A stretch of DNA of 64,000 nt, from the NCBI GenBank assembly GCA_028023455.1, contig JAQFVV010006272.1:1814586-1878585 (forward strand). The letters run 5' to 3'. The translations under genes and the position numbers were made by a program. Numbering within the stretch: position 1 is the first letter of the stretch; each line of letters starts with the position of its first letter. Positions 44,734 to 57,600 of this stretch are shown here, piece after piece. The stretch comes from Epiperipatus broadwayi (taxonomy: Eukaryota > Onychophora > Udeonychophora > Euonychophora > Peripatidae). Below the pieces are notes generated by a model. That model was not told where the DNA came from and ran no database searches. It was given only the letters and a program-made list of their open reading frames with translations.

Positions 44734-45360
44734 CTAAAACAGAAAAAAAAAAGCACTGAAATAAAATTCAAATTTTACTAAAAAAAATATATATTTACAC
44801 AAATACACACATACATAGAGATTATTTTAAGAGAGCAAAACAAGCAAAAAAAACTGTATATTCCCACCATTCCAACAATTTGATTAACCCTTAAACCGCT
44901 AATTTTATTATTGGTTGTATCAGATAAAAATCAAATCTTTTAATTGGCCAACTCACAAACTGAAGACAAAGCCTATTGTTAAAACATATTCGCCTATAAT
45001 ATTAAATTCAACTCAGATACGTTTATAAAAAGTATATTATTAATTTTTCAGGTTATGAAGAGAACGAAAGTTCTTTCAAAAATAAATTGCTATTTATTTA
45101 TTCTAAAATATTCAATATCGGCAACATAAAAGCTATAATATAAACAAAAAGATCGACTTTTACGTTATAGAAAAGTAAATATTTCTTTTTACTACATCTT
45201 CAATATTTTTACTTAAATCTTCAATATTTTTCGAAAATAATTTTGTTTTTTTATTATTCTCTCTGAAAATAATTTTAATTTCTCAAAATATTCTTTTATA
45301 ATAATTTAAATCGTATTCGAAATGAAAATCTCAGCGTTTTTCTTTATTTTCTTTGATCAG
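44734..45360. other. AT-rich intron, no gene seen
   Basis: No coding block, repeat terminus or RNA gene recognised. Confidence 0.5.
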
Positions 45361-45364
45361 GCAG

Positions 45365-45640
45365 TTTCTTTGTTCTTTCCAGCCAATCAGAATGTCTTTT
45401 TCGGCTGAGAGCATGCTAAGAACCAATCACAAATAATGTTCCTTCTTTGTTTAGGTTTAAATGCGTTTTTTTTTATTTTTTACTTGTAAAATAAATCGGA
45501 AGATGGCACCATCTTACAGAACTTTTAAAAATGAATTCAATACGTGTTTAACGAATATTTTCGTATAAAAACTGGCTGAGTTAGAGTGATGTCAGATGTC
45601 GACGAGGAGTCTCGTAAGAGGCGGGGAAAGAGTTAATCTT
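45365..45640 (+). promoter_or_regulatory. Promoter-like island with short ORF start
   Basis: A GC-richer patch in an AT-rich intron. Two CCAAT boxes lie at about 45383 (CCAATCAGA) and 45423 (CCAATCACA). About 70-110 bases later comes CGGAAGATGGCACCATCTTA, combining ETS-like CGGAAG and a near-palindromic YY1-like AAGATGG/CCATCTT. An ATG at 45589 opens MSDVDEESRKRRGKS, then a stop; inside it TCTC/GTAAGAGG is a good donor (after 45613). It could be a first exon antisense to CTC1, an intronic enhancer or a retroposed 5' end. No downstream exon was recognised. Confidence 0.3.
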
Positions 45641-46593
45641 GTGAATAAGTATAGATTGAAGTGATATATATATATATATATTGTAGTCCTTTGGTCTATA
45701 TCACCTATAAACCAGTTGTAAAGGAAAAGAGATAGTTGTGGAAAAGGGAAGGAAAAAAATTTTTTTTTGAATGTAGGAAAAAATTAAAAAGCTTTATTGA
45801 GAAATCACTAATTAGATAGCTCAGAAATAACATATAGAGACAGTTTGTGTTTGTAGAAAATATAGCTAGCATTATTTAATGCAAGGGGGGATGATTTGAT
45901 TTTTTTTTTGTACGCTGCAGTAATGATTTGCCAATATAATGATGGAGAAATAAATATTTATATAGCTGGGATAGAGTTTTGTAAAGTTTAATGTCTATCA
46001 CTAAAAAGTTGGTGAGAATTGAAAGTAAAATGATTATCAATAGCTTTTGTTTAACAGCTTCTTTCGGGAGAATAAGCTTAAGAGTTATAGAAAATAATAA
46101 TGGGAATTTGTGTTATGATTAACATAAATTATAATTAATATTGCGTTTGTAATTATAAGAAATTGTGAGGGATGTTTTGTGTTCATGTAGTCTAAATAAG
46201 CAATTTTCTATTAAATAATCTACAGATGTATGTGTGTGTGTAATACAGATATATGAGTTGACATTTTTTCTTTCCTTTATAGAAATTGATACCATTTTTT
46301 ATATTATTTCCTGACAAGTGTGAAACAATGGAAAAATAAATGAATCTGTTGTAATTTATTATTAGTAATTCAAAAATATAAATCTAAATGGGAAAGTGTT
46401 TAGATCAAGAGAAGTGTAACAATTGTTTTACCAAAAAGATTAAAAAAGCTGTCAAAATCTGACAACTGATAAATGGTTCAATTGTTTGTTCTGAGAATGG
46501 ATTTTTTTTAGAAAATTTGGAAGGGGACCACCTGTGGAGATAGGAATTGGCCAATGTTTTTTTTCCCCCCCTCTCTTCCTTTGTGCTGGAAAA

Positions 46594-46602
46594 TATAAAA
46601 GG
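46594..46602 (+). promoter_or_regulatory. TATA box candidate in the 5-kb insertion
   Basis: ATATAAAAGGGG in a relatively GC-rich context followed about 120 bp later by TTGCTGAGAGAGCAGTTC. A similar GAGAAAGAGCAGTTCAATTATT occurs at about 49896. Confidence 0.4.
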
Positions 46603-47224
46603 GGAGTTGGAGAAAATGACAGTGGACTTTATAAATTTTGCTAGGTGGGGACCTTTTAAATTTTTGCTAGGTGGGGACTTTTAACTTTTTGCTTCTTGCT
46701 GAGAGAGCAGTTCAATTATCTCCGAATTTTTATTAATTTTCCATCTCAGAAGTTAACAATGTACTTGAGTTGTATAGTTTACCAAAATATGAATTTCTAA
46801 TTCATATATCAATGGTGTGCATTTATTCTTCCTGAAGTTAATCATGAAACAATCAGCCTTCAATAAGACATTTTTTTCTGAATGCCAGAGTCTATCGGTT
46901 TTGCTTATTAAAATTTTATTTAAGGAAAGAACTGTCACACTATGGTATAACTATGAAGGATCAATTTATATTATCATAATTGTTTGGCTGGGTAAAATTC
47001 GTTTAAAAAAAAAAAACTACAGCAAACTTCTGAATAATATTTAAAGAAAAGTTAATTCATGTTTGGTAATGAGAAGCCGCTTGTTGTATGTACTTTGAAC
47101 CTTTGAAAAATGGAAAAGAAGAGGAAAAGAAACAAATGAGTTCGATCCCGGAAAGAAACCAACAAAGTGGAAGGTAATTAACAAAACTCTTTTTAAGATT
47201 TATTAATTGTCCTGCAGCTACCTT

Positions 47225-47475
47225 CTGATTTAAAATAACTCTTCGTTTTCTACATTTTGATTTAAAATAACTCTTCGTCCTCTACATTTGATTTAAAGTA
47301 ACTCTTCGTTTTCTACATTTGATTTAAAAGTAACTCTTCATCTTCAACATGTGATTTAAATATAACCCTTCATTTTTCATGCATTCTGATTTTAAAAAGA
47401 CTGTCTTCATTTTTTTTTATCTATTGTGATTCAAATAACTATGTGCATTTTTAGTATACATCTGATTTAAAATAA
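47225..47475. repeat. Degenerate minisatellite, unit about 36-38 bp
   Basis: Six to seven tandem units of CTGATTTAAA(A)TAACTCTTC(G/A)TTTTCTACATT, crisp at the left and decaying rightward. Confidence 0.8.
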
Positions 47476-49299
47476 ATGTCTATGATGTGCGTTTATAACT
47501 GCTATCTCCAAATAAAATGAACTGAGTACAATCAAAGGAAAAGATATTAGAAAGAGACTATAGTAATGTTTGGTATTATTCTATATTTTATTTCGTTTAT
47601 ATAATATGTTTTTTTTTATTATTTTCGTTTTATAATATGTACATGTTTGATAGAAATGTTTTTTTTTTTTGTTTTACCACTAGAATATCTTAATATAATA
47701 AGTTTTTTTTTATTATTTATGTTTTAAAATATGCAAAAGGAAAGAGAAAAAGAATGATTTTGATCCCATTGAAAAGATAAGTGCTTACGTAGATTTAAAT
47801 TTAAAGAGAAGAGAGAAATGATATAGAATACCTTTTATATTCTTAACAAATTTTTATATATTTGTGCTTGATATTAGGTATGAATGATATGGATGATCAT
47901 GTGGAAAACCACAGTTGTGCTATAAGTGTCGATGATCTGTTATTGATATGGGTGTTGGGGGTGTGTGATCGGCTCGACTGTTTAAGATTGAAGTGATTCA
48001 TACATGTTTTAATTCGGGATCCATGTCATTCATTTAGACTGTAATCAATGTATGTGGGTGCATATATAAAGCAGTAAATGCTTAATATTATTGAGGTAGA
48101 GTTATCGTGCCACCTCATAGATGGAAAATAGCTGTCTCATGATTGATTTACCATGATAGTTGGAGATGACTGAGTTTCACTCCATTTATTCTATTAAAGA
48201 TAGGGAATTATTAATAAAGTTATTGTTGAATTGAGGAAAAGGTTTTGCATGCCCATTATGAATAAATGTATAGGCCGGAGCTCCTCACACATTCTAAGTC
48301 TTAAGAAAAGATTTCTCTTCCCCGGGCTGAAGCAAACAATTGGAGTTAAGAGTTGAAGTTGTCGTTGGTTTGGTTTTAATTTCCCTTATCCAGACGCTGC
48401 TGTGTGCACGTTATATATATATACTGCATGGTATTGAAGGATCTAGAGAGTGTTTTTCTGATGTGGGACAGAATAAAATTGCCCTGACAGGATAAGGATT
48501 CGGTCAGATGGAGGTATGATGAGGAATGACAAAGATTTTAATTGGTAAACTAACCGATCCATATTGATTTTGTGAATATGATAAGTTGAGAGCTGTCAAG
48601 CTGGATCAACAGACTGACCTATTAAAATATCTACGGTTAAAAATGTAAAGATCTGACAGGCATTAACGTAAAAGTGTGGGTTTTTGAATTTAAACCAATC
48701 CACAAGACCAGTAAAAGTTTTTTTTTAATATTATATGTTATATCATCCTTTTTTTCCATAAGAATAGTAAAGAAATTATTAGTTAATAAAATGATATGGA
48801 AATTTCTGATTAGTTAACATTGCTGATTAGAGTAAGTGAAACGAGGTATTATTTGGAATAGTCCATTGACAATGTTTACAAATAAAAAAGGGAGTATGAG
48901 TTTATAGGTTTCTTCTCTTTCGAGATATAGATTTATTAAAGCTAAAAGAAATACGGAATTCTGATTCCGTGCATAAGCGTGTATTATTTTTGTGTGTTTA
49001 TCTTAATAAATAAATGGGTCAAAAGCAATAAATAAGTTATCTAAAAAAATTGTATTTTTAAACATGTATTCAAACCATAATATTTAGTGGATCTAAAATA
49101 TATATTTAAGTGTAACCATATTATATTTGGGTATGTTTTATTTTAATTCTTGTTCATATAATAAAGTTTTACTATTGTTATAAGTTACATTGTGTCTTGT
49201 GTTTTGATGTTTCCAATATCTACAGAATTTTCATACAGCACCTATATTTTAAGTAATATTAATTTATATTTAAATTTAATTATTCATTTTTCTATTGAT

Positions 49300-49620
49300 G
49301 ATTTATTTCCACGATCGATTTGCAGTAGTCATTATTATATTGTTTCCATATTCGATTCACATAGTTAATTTTATATTGACAATTTATTTCCATGATTGAC
49401 TTACGGTGTTGATTTTTATATTGATTATTTCTATATTCGATTTACATAATTCAATTTTATAAGTCACTTTTCTATAATTCAGTTTCACATAATTTATTTT
49501 TATAGTTAATTCACAAAATCTAATTTTGTGATTTATTTCCGTAATTTACTTACCAGTAAATTGTGATTGATTTATCTGATTAATGTCCATGGTTTACTTC
49601 CATAGTTTATTTAGCGATAT
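49300..49620. repeat. Loose array of ATTTATTTCCA(C/T)(G/A)ATTGA(C/T)TTAC-like words
   Basis: Many imperfect, irregularly spaced repeats of a 20-30 bp theme (TTTCCA(T)-ATTCGATTTACATA-ATT). Too degenerate to assign a fixed unit. Confidence 0.4.
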
Positions 49621-50697
49621 AGGATAGATTTAAAGTTATTAATTAAAGTTTGGTCAACATATTAGATATATAGAATAAAATGACAGGGATTAGTTAAGTT
49701 AAATTTAATCAATTTTATCTTTTGGTTCATGGTAATGTTGTGAATATTGGGAGCAGACATAAAATCCCTTTCCTGCTCTCGGTGTGTAAAGTGATTCCCA
49801 ATAGTAAATTCGTATCAAAATTTGACTTAAGATATTTGGAGTCATATCCATTACAATGTAATCGTGTGTAAGTGCATCTCTTGACAGATCTAGACCTTGA
49901 GAAAGAGCAGTTCAATTATTAATCTAAGAGCTAGTCGGAAGTCAAGTAGCATCACATAATCAAATTATTATACTGTTGTTAAAGTAGGGATCATAAATTG
50001 ATAGTCGATTGACAGGTTAATTTATATGTTTAGAAATAAGATTAGGGATTCTCAGATCAGAGAACATAACACAGACATTCCGTGTTATATAATTGTAGCT
50101 AATTTAAAGTGATAAATGCTGAGAACGAAAAATAAGGTAATGGAATCAAATGAGGAGAATTGATTTAGATAATTTTCTTTATCTACTGTTAAATTAAATA
50201 ATAAATTTATATTATGAAAATAGATTATGAGTCCTCTGCATCGATTACTGATTCATTTCCAGTCCAATATAAATGAGAAATGTATATAATAATTTTTGTA
50301 GCTACCACTCGAGATCAGATATTTATAATAAAGTTATGGGAGAAAGTTGTATTATTATTATTATAGATTTGATAATAAATTAATTATGAAATATTTGCAT
50401 GACTCAACCGAGTTTGAAATTAAGACCACATAGATTAGATGGTTTTATCAATATCATTATTGTTATTAATTTTTTTTTAAGAGACAATTTATTTGCTTTC
50501 TCCAGTATCCTCTATAGTCCTAAATATGGCTAATGATGATGATCTCTGGTGGGCATTACAATTTATAGCTGCAATTTGGCGCCCCGGGTATATTTGATCC
50601 CAAGTTAGTATTAAATTCAGTTGTCTAGCTACTTGAAATAAATTAAAGTTTATTGATGTTAAATGAGTGAAAGAGTGCACGGAGAAAGTTGAGGCTA

Positions 50698-53204
50698 CAA
50701 TATATATATATATATCTGCTGTACCCTCACCAACCGATCAATAAATAAACAAATTAATGCTCCGGCTTTACTCTGATCATAATATAATAAGAAGTATTAA
50801 CAATATTTTAGGATAATTTCTATCATTAGACTAGCTCAAAACTTATTAATTAATAATATATGATTCAATTAAATAAATAAATAAATAATATACTTATAAT
50901 AATCATGAGACATTTAGTGAAGGGTATAGTTGTTGGACTACATTGAGAACATTTCCTTAAGAACAGAATCTCAATGGCATAAGAACACTACCCCCCCCCC
51001 TATTATTTAAATAGTAATGTAAATCTATAATATCCTTACGACTTTAAATTATTACAAATAATCTAACATATTATACTAGATAAATTATAATCTCTGTTAT
51101 AAAATATAATCATCTCAGGTTCTTTAAATAAATCAAGAAATTGATTGAAAATCCTGTAGCCAAGTATGATGAGGGATTTTGCATCACACTCAACTACACC
51201 TTAATAATAATAAAAATAAAATATAATATTCCTACACTCAACTTAATTGATAATTTGTACTATATTTACTATTTAATAATCAGGTCAATGATGATGATGC
51301 TAATAATAATAATAATCCAATTCTCTTACTTACCATGTGGCATATTAAAAGTATGGTATAATCTAATATGTGGCAATAGGAAATATATTTAATCATATGG
51401 TAGTAATTTAAGTAATAGATTATGACTATAAAATAATATTATAATAATGAGATATTTCAATATCATATTCTGAATAATAATTATCATTTAAATAAACCAT
51501 TTTTATTTATGATGTACAAAATATGTTATATGCTCAATTTTTAATTCTGTGATTCAAATCTTCCTGGAAATGAACAGATCAATAATAACACTGACAAAAG
51601 ATTTTATAAAACAACTTTAACAAATTTATTCTATTTAACAAACCAACTTTATACAATAAATTCACAGTTTATTATTTTTAAAAAACTAACAAATATAATA
51701 CTAAAGTTAAAACAAAATATATACAAAATTAAATAAAAAGAAAAGATTAGGTTACAGATTACCAATAGAAAAATCATTAATATGTAAGCCTTCACTCCAA
51801 CTTATGAACTTTTATTTAGGCATAATGTATAAATATTCAAATTCTATCATTTCCCTTCCAAATTTGCATTAGGTTTATTCTAGTTAAATAAATAGGAAAA
51901 TATTTTTTCTTTACTTCCAGTAAATATTTAAAAAAAATATTTTATATAATGTTTTTATCAATCAAAATATATTTTTAGGTTCATTCTAAGTTAATAAAAT
52001 ATAAAGTAACAAAAACAATATTTATTCATGTATTAGGATAATTTGCTTGGTACCATTCTAAGTTTTATTATATGTTTTATGTTCAAAAACATAAAATATA
52101 AATAATTAAATAAAATATATAAGCATTCATAATACACTCCACATTCCTCATTCTGATGTTTCTTTGTAAAATATGCATTATTTCAAAAATATTATTGATT
52201 TATGAAATATCGAAAAATATCAACAAAAAACATTTGAAAATATATTAGGAATAGTTATGATTCCTTTATCATTTTCATCATCAGCATTAAACATTCAAAA
52301 TCATTTGTATTTCTACTAAATTCAAAACTTATCTTGTCTTCTTTTTAAAAACAATTCATCATTCCAAGTTTATTCATTATTCTACTTTCAGAATTCTAAT
52401 GAAATTAAGATAGTGACATAATGTATATGATATGAAGGAATAACTCAATAGTATAAAAATAATTCACTAATTCACATGGAAAGCAGTGTAAAGCAATAGG
52501 TATGAATTAATCTAATACCCATAGAAAATAATGTCTTGGCTTTCTCTTAGCACTTACAAATCATTAAAACACAAACAACTAACACTGTCCATGGAAATAA
52601 CATACAATAATACAGGGTTTTGTTAACTGTATCTGTACAATATCTACTTTGATATAACATAGATTAATCTCCCTATCTTCTTCATACCCTACAAATATAA
52701 ACATCCAGGGTTTCATTTCATACTCCCCTGTTCACTATCATCTAAATTCCACATACATTTAAACAATCTACATCACAAAATAAACTGAACAATTTTCCCA
52801 ATAATAAACAAAGCTAACATATTGATTCATCAAACTAAGAATACTTTAAGAAATGGTTTTACACACTTAAGCTTAGCCACAAATACAAATGACTTTGATT
52901 AAAATATACTACTACTATTCACATATTTAAAATGAATATATTGTTTTACTTAGCAAAAATCATATAAAACTATAATAATTAATAAAGTTATGATGAACTT
53001 CATTATAAAAAATATATGCATATTTTCATTTATAGTTTATATCATTTAATAAAAAATCTGTAGGTGTTATTAATTCACACATTTATGTATCCATTCATTC
53101 TTTCAGCAAAAAATGAATATTTAAATTCCAAGCAATTCTTAAAAATATATACCATATGATATTTAAAACAATTAAAATTATCTATGTGATTAAAATATTA
53201 TCAC
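50698..53204. other. AT-rich intron, short LINE tail, no confirmed exon
   Basis: 51290-51350 reads (AAT)n-CCAATTCTCTTACTTACCAT, matching the LINE 3' end at about 13480-13510, so it is a very short minus-strand LINE remnant. At least one CTC1 exon is expected in or near this interval, since the 53205 exon ends in phase 2 and the 44569 exon starts in phase 0. The candidates near 51.75 and 52.65 kb failed the phase test. Confidence 0.45.
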
Positions 53205-53260
53205 TTTTGGATGTCTTCTAGTCCAATTACATAAAAATCACAAATTCCATTCACACAGCG
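53205..53260 (-). CDS. CTC1: CTC1 exon, small
   Basis: 56 bp, phase 0 to 2. The frame reads RCVNGICDFYVIGLEDIQ, matching the CTC1 pattern G-x-x-YVL-x-EL-x-x-x-K that follows the previous exon in the human protein (from memory). Acceptor (TTATAATGAG) and donor (CCAAAA/GTGATA) are weaker than those of the other exons. Phase 0 fits the end of the 60505-60608 exon. Confidence 0.42.
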
Positions 53261-53433
53261 CTCATTATAAAATATCATACTTTAAAAAAAATGTTTCCAA
53301 AATTTTAAAAATTGTTAAATTATTTTAAAAATTAAGATTATGATAATCAAGTAATAAAATTCAAAGTTACGTATTTCTTTTCTTCATATAAGTTCTTCTT
53401 TGAAAAGTTCTGCTACTGAATTGGAGGTTGCAC

Positions 53434-53447
53434 GGTCGCTAGGCAAC
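53434..53447. promoter_or_regulatory. X-box-like motif (RFX half-site)
   Basis: GGTCGCTAGGCAAC has a perfect GGCAAC half-site and a weaker partner half, within a small GC-richer patch (53420-53500) that also contains CTCCCTCGGCGCATATAAAT. It may be an intronic regulatory site. Single-motif evidence only. Confidence 0.25.
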
Positions 53448-53499
53448 AAACATTGTACAAAGTTTTTTCTTTCAAACTCTCCTCCCTCGGCGCATATAA

Positions 53500-54213
53500 A
53501 TAAAAATAAAAATCACTGTTGATTTTAGAATCTAGAAAAATTCTTAAAAATATTGTTTATCCTCCTTCCAAAAGATATTTAAAACAATCTATTGCTGCAA
53601 ATCTTTCCAGGATGACAATTTATTCAGTAATATTTTAAAATCCATTTTGGAAAAGCAAATCATTTTTCTTCCGTGCATGTACATATATTCCAATTTGTTT
53701 GGGGACAGATGCATCATTCATGGTCATATTTATTAAAACATGTAATTCCAGACTAAGCAGACATCTTTCCATTTTAAAACTTATATTCAAATAAAGCACA
53801 AATAGGATATAATAAATGAATTCAGCTTTTTAATATTAAAAGGTTATTCATTCTTAATGAAGAATATTTTCTTCCATTAACCATTTTTCATCTTATTTTT
53901 AAAAAATACAGCAATTAAAATAGCGGTTGGTCATATTTTAATGTTCACTTATTTCATATAGCAGTTTTTAGCAACGATATTTTCATATAATTTATCTTCA
54001 AAATATCTTGCTTAACAAGTCCAAGTAAAAAAATTTGTTTCAAAGATAAATATTATTAACTGTAATCATTCAACAATAATGATATTTATTTTATCTCCAA
54101 GGTCTTATAAAGTTCAAAGGTAAATTGTGTTTCCATCTTTTCCGATTTCTATTAAAATAATGTCCTTTAAAAGTTTTAAACTTTATAAGTACAGGTGTAG
54201 TCATTATATACAA
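53500..54213. other. AT-rich intron, no gene seen
   Basis: No coding block, repeat terminus or RNA gene recognised. Confidence 0.5.
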
Positions 54214-54682
54214 CAGGGGTGGCCAACTTTTGTGTTCATAAGATCTACTTTTTATTTTAAAACGTGTTGCGATAAACTTATTGTCATAGGCAATTGACTT
54301 GTTGTCATAGGCATAGTCTAAGTGGAGGGAGATGTGAAATACATACTATTTTTATATATCAACCTAGTAATAAATAACAATTATTTAACAGGCCAAAAAA
54401 CTCATGTCTGGGGAAATTAAAGCAACATAAATAATTATTAACAATATTTATTAATTCAAATTAGCTACATGAAATCAAGATAAAAATATTATTTTCAATA
54501 ATGATATCGCTTAGTGAACTTCACCTATCTAAAATTGAAAAAAAATTAGAACAAAAACAAAAATAACAAAAAAACTTGAAAATCTTGAATTAATTTGTTT
54601 CAATCATTACCCGCCTCATGATTGACAAAAAATGGCTTTGTGATTGACTGGTGGATCACAATCGATTTGTTGAACACCCCTT
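54214..54682. mobile_element. hAT-type MITE
   Basis: The left end CAGGGGTGGCCAACTTTT is a classic hAT terminal sequence. The right end is TTGTTGAACACCCCTT, the diverged inverted partner, preceded by TGGTGGATCACAATCGA as in many hAT non-autonomous elements. Flanking 8-mers ATATACAA and ATATATAG agree at 5-6 positions, consistent with a decayed 8-bp duplication. 469 bp, no transposase. Confidence 0.75.
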
Positions 54683-57600
54683 ATATATAGCATATCTCTA
54701 GATAATAATCGTACATAATTTTGAATTACTCAACACAAACAAATACTTAATTTCTCTATAACTTTGGCAAAACCATATTCACATAAAATCTTCAGTTTCA
54801 CATCTGTAAACCTCCCATACACTGGACTATAAGTTTTGCTCCATAATTCATTAATGAATTTCAATCAAGTTTCAGAATAGTTTACTGATAGGAAATTTAG
54901 TGAATTTATTCACACATATTGTTGAACTAAAGATTAACTTTCTTTATCCTTTTGACTTTTAAAAAATATTTAAAATTTTAGATAATTTATTATTAGGTTT
55001 CTATATTACAAGCCTATAGTAATAAAGATACACATGAACACAATTTTCTAACATTTTTTTCACCAACAACTAAGTAATTAATTACACACTATATTTATAG
55101 CCATTTTTTTAAAGATTTGATTGGACAAAATAAAATCAGACAACAAACTTTATATATTACCTAATTAAGTAGTTTTAAAATTGAAAATAAAATAATGAGT
55201 CATCTTTTAAATAATAAATATAAAAAATATTTAATTCAATAATTTATTTTATAACTTTATTCAACCAAACAAAACACTTTAAAACAATACAATTTTTACT
55301 AATTTATTAAATTATAAGAAATTATTTACTTTAATATAGCAATTTTAGTCTACATTTATTAATTTAAAATATCTTCAAAAATTAACTAAAATATTATTTT
55401 AAACATTTTATCATGTTCAAATGTTTCCACTTTATGTATAATTTCAGAAAACAATTCAAAACTTTCTCTAAATTCATGCAAGCATTACACACATTGCCAG
55501 TCATGTGATCTGTTATTCCAGACATAAATGTTGCAATTTTTTAAACCTACTGTCTGAAATAAAATGTAAATGAATATTTAATTACAAAATAATAATATTA
55601 TAAAATGTTAAATGTAATAATAAAATTGACAATAGTAAATTTTAATGTTTTTAAATAATAAATAAAAATGAAAACATTTGATACACCATAAAATATGAAG
55701 AACTTTAATAAATAATTATTAAACAATTTTAACTTACTTTAAAAATAAATTTATTCAACTATATTTCAATACTATATTGTAAATTAATGATTTTCAAATA
55801 TTTATTTAACAAGTTTTTATAAACTCAGTAATTGGTCAGTGAGTCATGAACCACAACAAAGTTTAAGATTAATCTACAACCAATGGATGGATATATGAAA
55901 TTGTACCATGATGAAAGCTAATTTTATAGATAAGGCAGCTTGGAGAATTACAAAAAGGAGTCTCTCAGAAAATTGATTTATTATGCTTTTGTTCTTTCAC
56001 TCAATAATTCTGTCTTCATCATTAGAATCATTGTTAAAAATATTAGTGCAATTCATTGTGGTATCATTGAAGAGTAGAGAAATACATCATCCGCTCCACT
56101 CTGACCAAGCCGGCAAAGTGAGAGATTAAGTCCATTGTGAAATTCTAAGAAGAGGTCATAAAATAACAAAAAGATCCCATTAATCATTATGATCAGATTA
56201 TATGCAAACTGTATGTTGCCCAAGTTTAAAGTGTTCTATAGCTTTGAGGAAGAGACCCGCCATAAATGAGCAAGAGAAATACTGCCATTTGCTACCCACT
56301 GAATAAAATGAAAAAGCCAAAATCAAAGAAAGTGCACATTAATGAAGGCCATATCAATTGGAAAAAATGAACTCATAAAAGCTATGCAGAATACTAAACA
56401 TAATATGTTTATACCTACTGTTCTGCAAAAAGTCCACAACTACTTGAATTCATAACATAAACTATTGAAAATGAAAAGGATAATTTATATCAACTTTAAT
56501 TATATGCTATTATGATTTTATTTCACTAACATTAAAATATTTAATCTCTCAAGTAAGTATATTTTTTATTGAAAATTTGTATATGTTTAAAGATCATAAT
56601 GGTGATGGATTGCCTAATTTGATTAGATGCATCACAGTTCATATGGCATAATATAAAAAAAAAATATTTATAATAAAACAGTCAATAATTGTAAACCCTC
56701 GCCATTCGCTAAAAGTTTCTTTAATATCATTTTAGTTAATTACTTTTAAACAAGAGTAAATAATGATTATTTCCATTCGCCTGAAGTATAGTAAATGTAA
56801 CAATAATAATTTAACATATAATGTAAATAATCCTGATTAATGACCTCTGAATAGAGTAAAAGTCTGCATAGACAGATTTGAAATTATTGAGAAAGATTAC
56901 TTTCATTATAAAAAACATACAGTTGTAATAAAAACACTCTTCCAGGTTTGGGATAGGCAGGGATAGGGGGGATATTTACAGATCATATAAACCAACTATT
57001 AAACTTCTTTTAAATGATGTCTGAGTTTAGGTGAGGCTATTTCAGACTGTTTTACTTGTATATATTTTTGTTGATCCTGAAGAATTGTAAAGATGATTTG
57101 ACTATCACTTGCATTTGCAATTTAATATGAGCAGTATTTATTCAGTAGACCCACATTCCTACCACTTATCGTATGTTTTATAGATTCATTGATTATTCAT
57201 AAACAAGTATAAAGCAGATGTCTTGCCTGCCATTTATACTTGATTATTATTATTGTTATTTATCAGGTAGATGTCCATTCCTATTTTGTTCTTAGGGCTC
57301 ACTCACTAATGCCAGGTAGATGTTGAATTCCTACCCAGGCATTTGGTGATATTTATCCAAATGCTATTGAAACAAACATTAAAGATCCTCTGAAGCATAT
57401 GACACTTAATTCCATTATTCACTTATAATCTACTCACTTATTAGAATTTTCCAAAAGCTGCAAACTGAAATGCTTTAGATTAATCTCAGCCTCCTAATAG
57501 TATATTTTATATAAATGATGTTTAGTGTATCCTTGGACCTATGAGCTAGATTGATAATTCTTAAATCTGGGTTGTGACCAGTTATATTAATGGGTAGTAG

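Larger units (their letters stand above)
45681..50697. mobile_element. 5-kb TG...CA insertion between AT microsatellites, no ORF
   Basis: Begins TGTAGTCCTTTGG directly after an (AT)n run and ends GAGGCTACA directly before another, giving short inverted ends TGTAG(T)CC/GGCTACA. TATAAAAGG at about 46594 is a good TATA box. ATAAATTTTGCTAGGTGGGGAC followed by ATTTTTGCTAGGTGGGGAC is a local duplication. A minisatellite lies at 47225-47475. AATTTGGCGCCCCGGG at about 50573-50588 recalls a tRNA-Lys-type primer site. No ORF with recognisable domains. It may be a very long solo LTR or a gutted LTR element; internal LTR pairs were not found. Confidence 0.45.

Noticed and set aside
52600-52700. Minus-strand YEEDREINLCYIK frame behind a TTTGTAG acceptor as a CTC1 exon
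   Set aside because: Needs phase 1 but the preceding exon ends in phase 2; the donor is weak.
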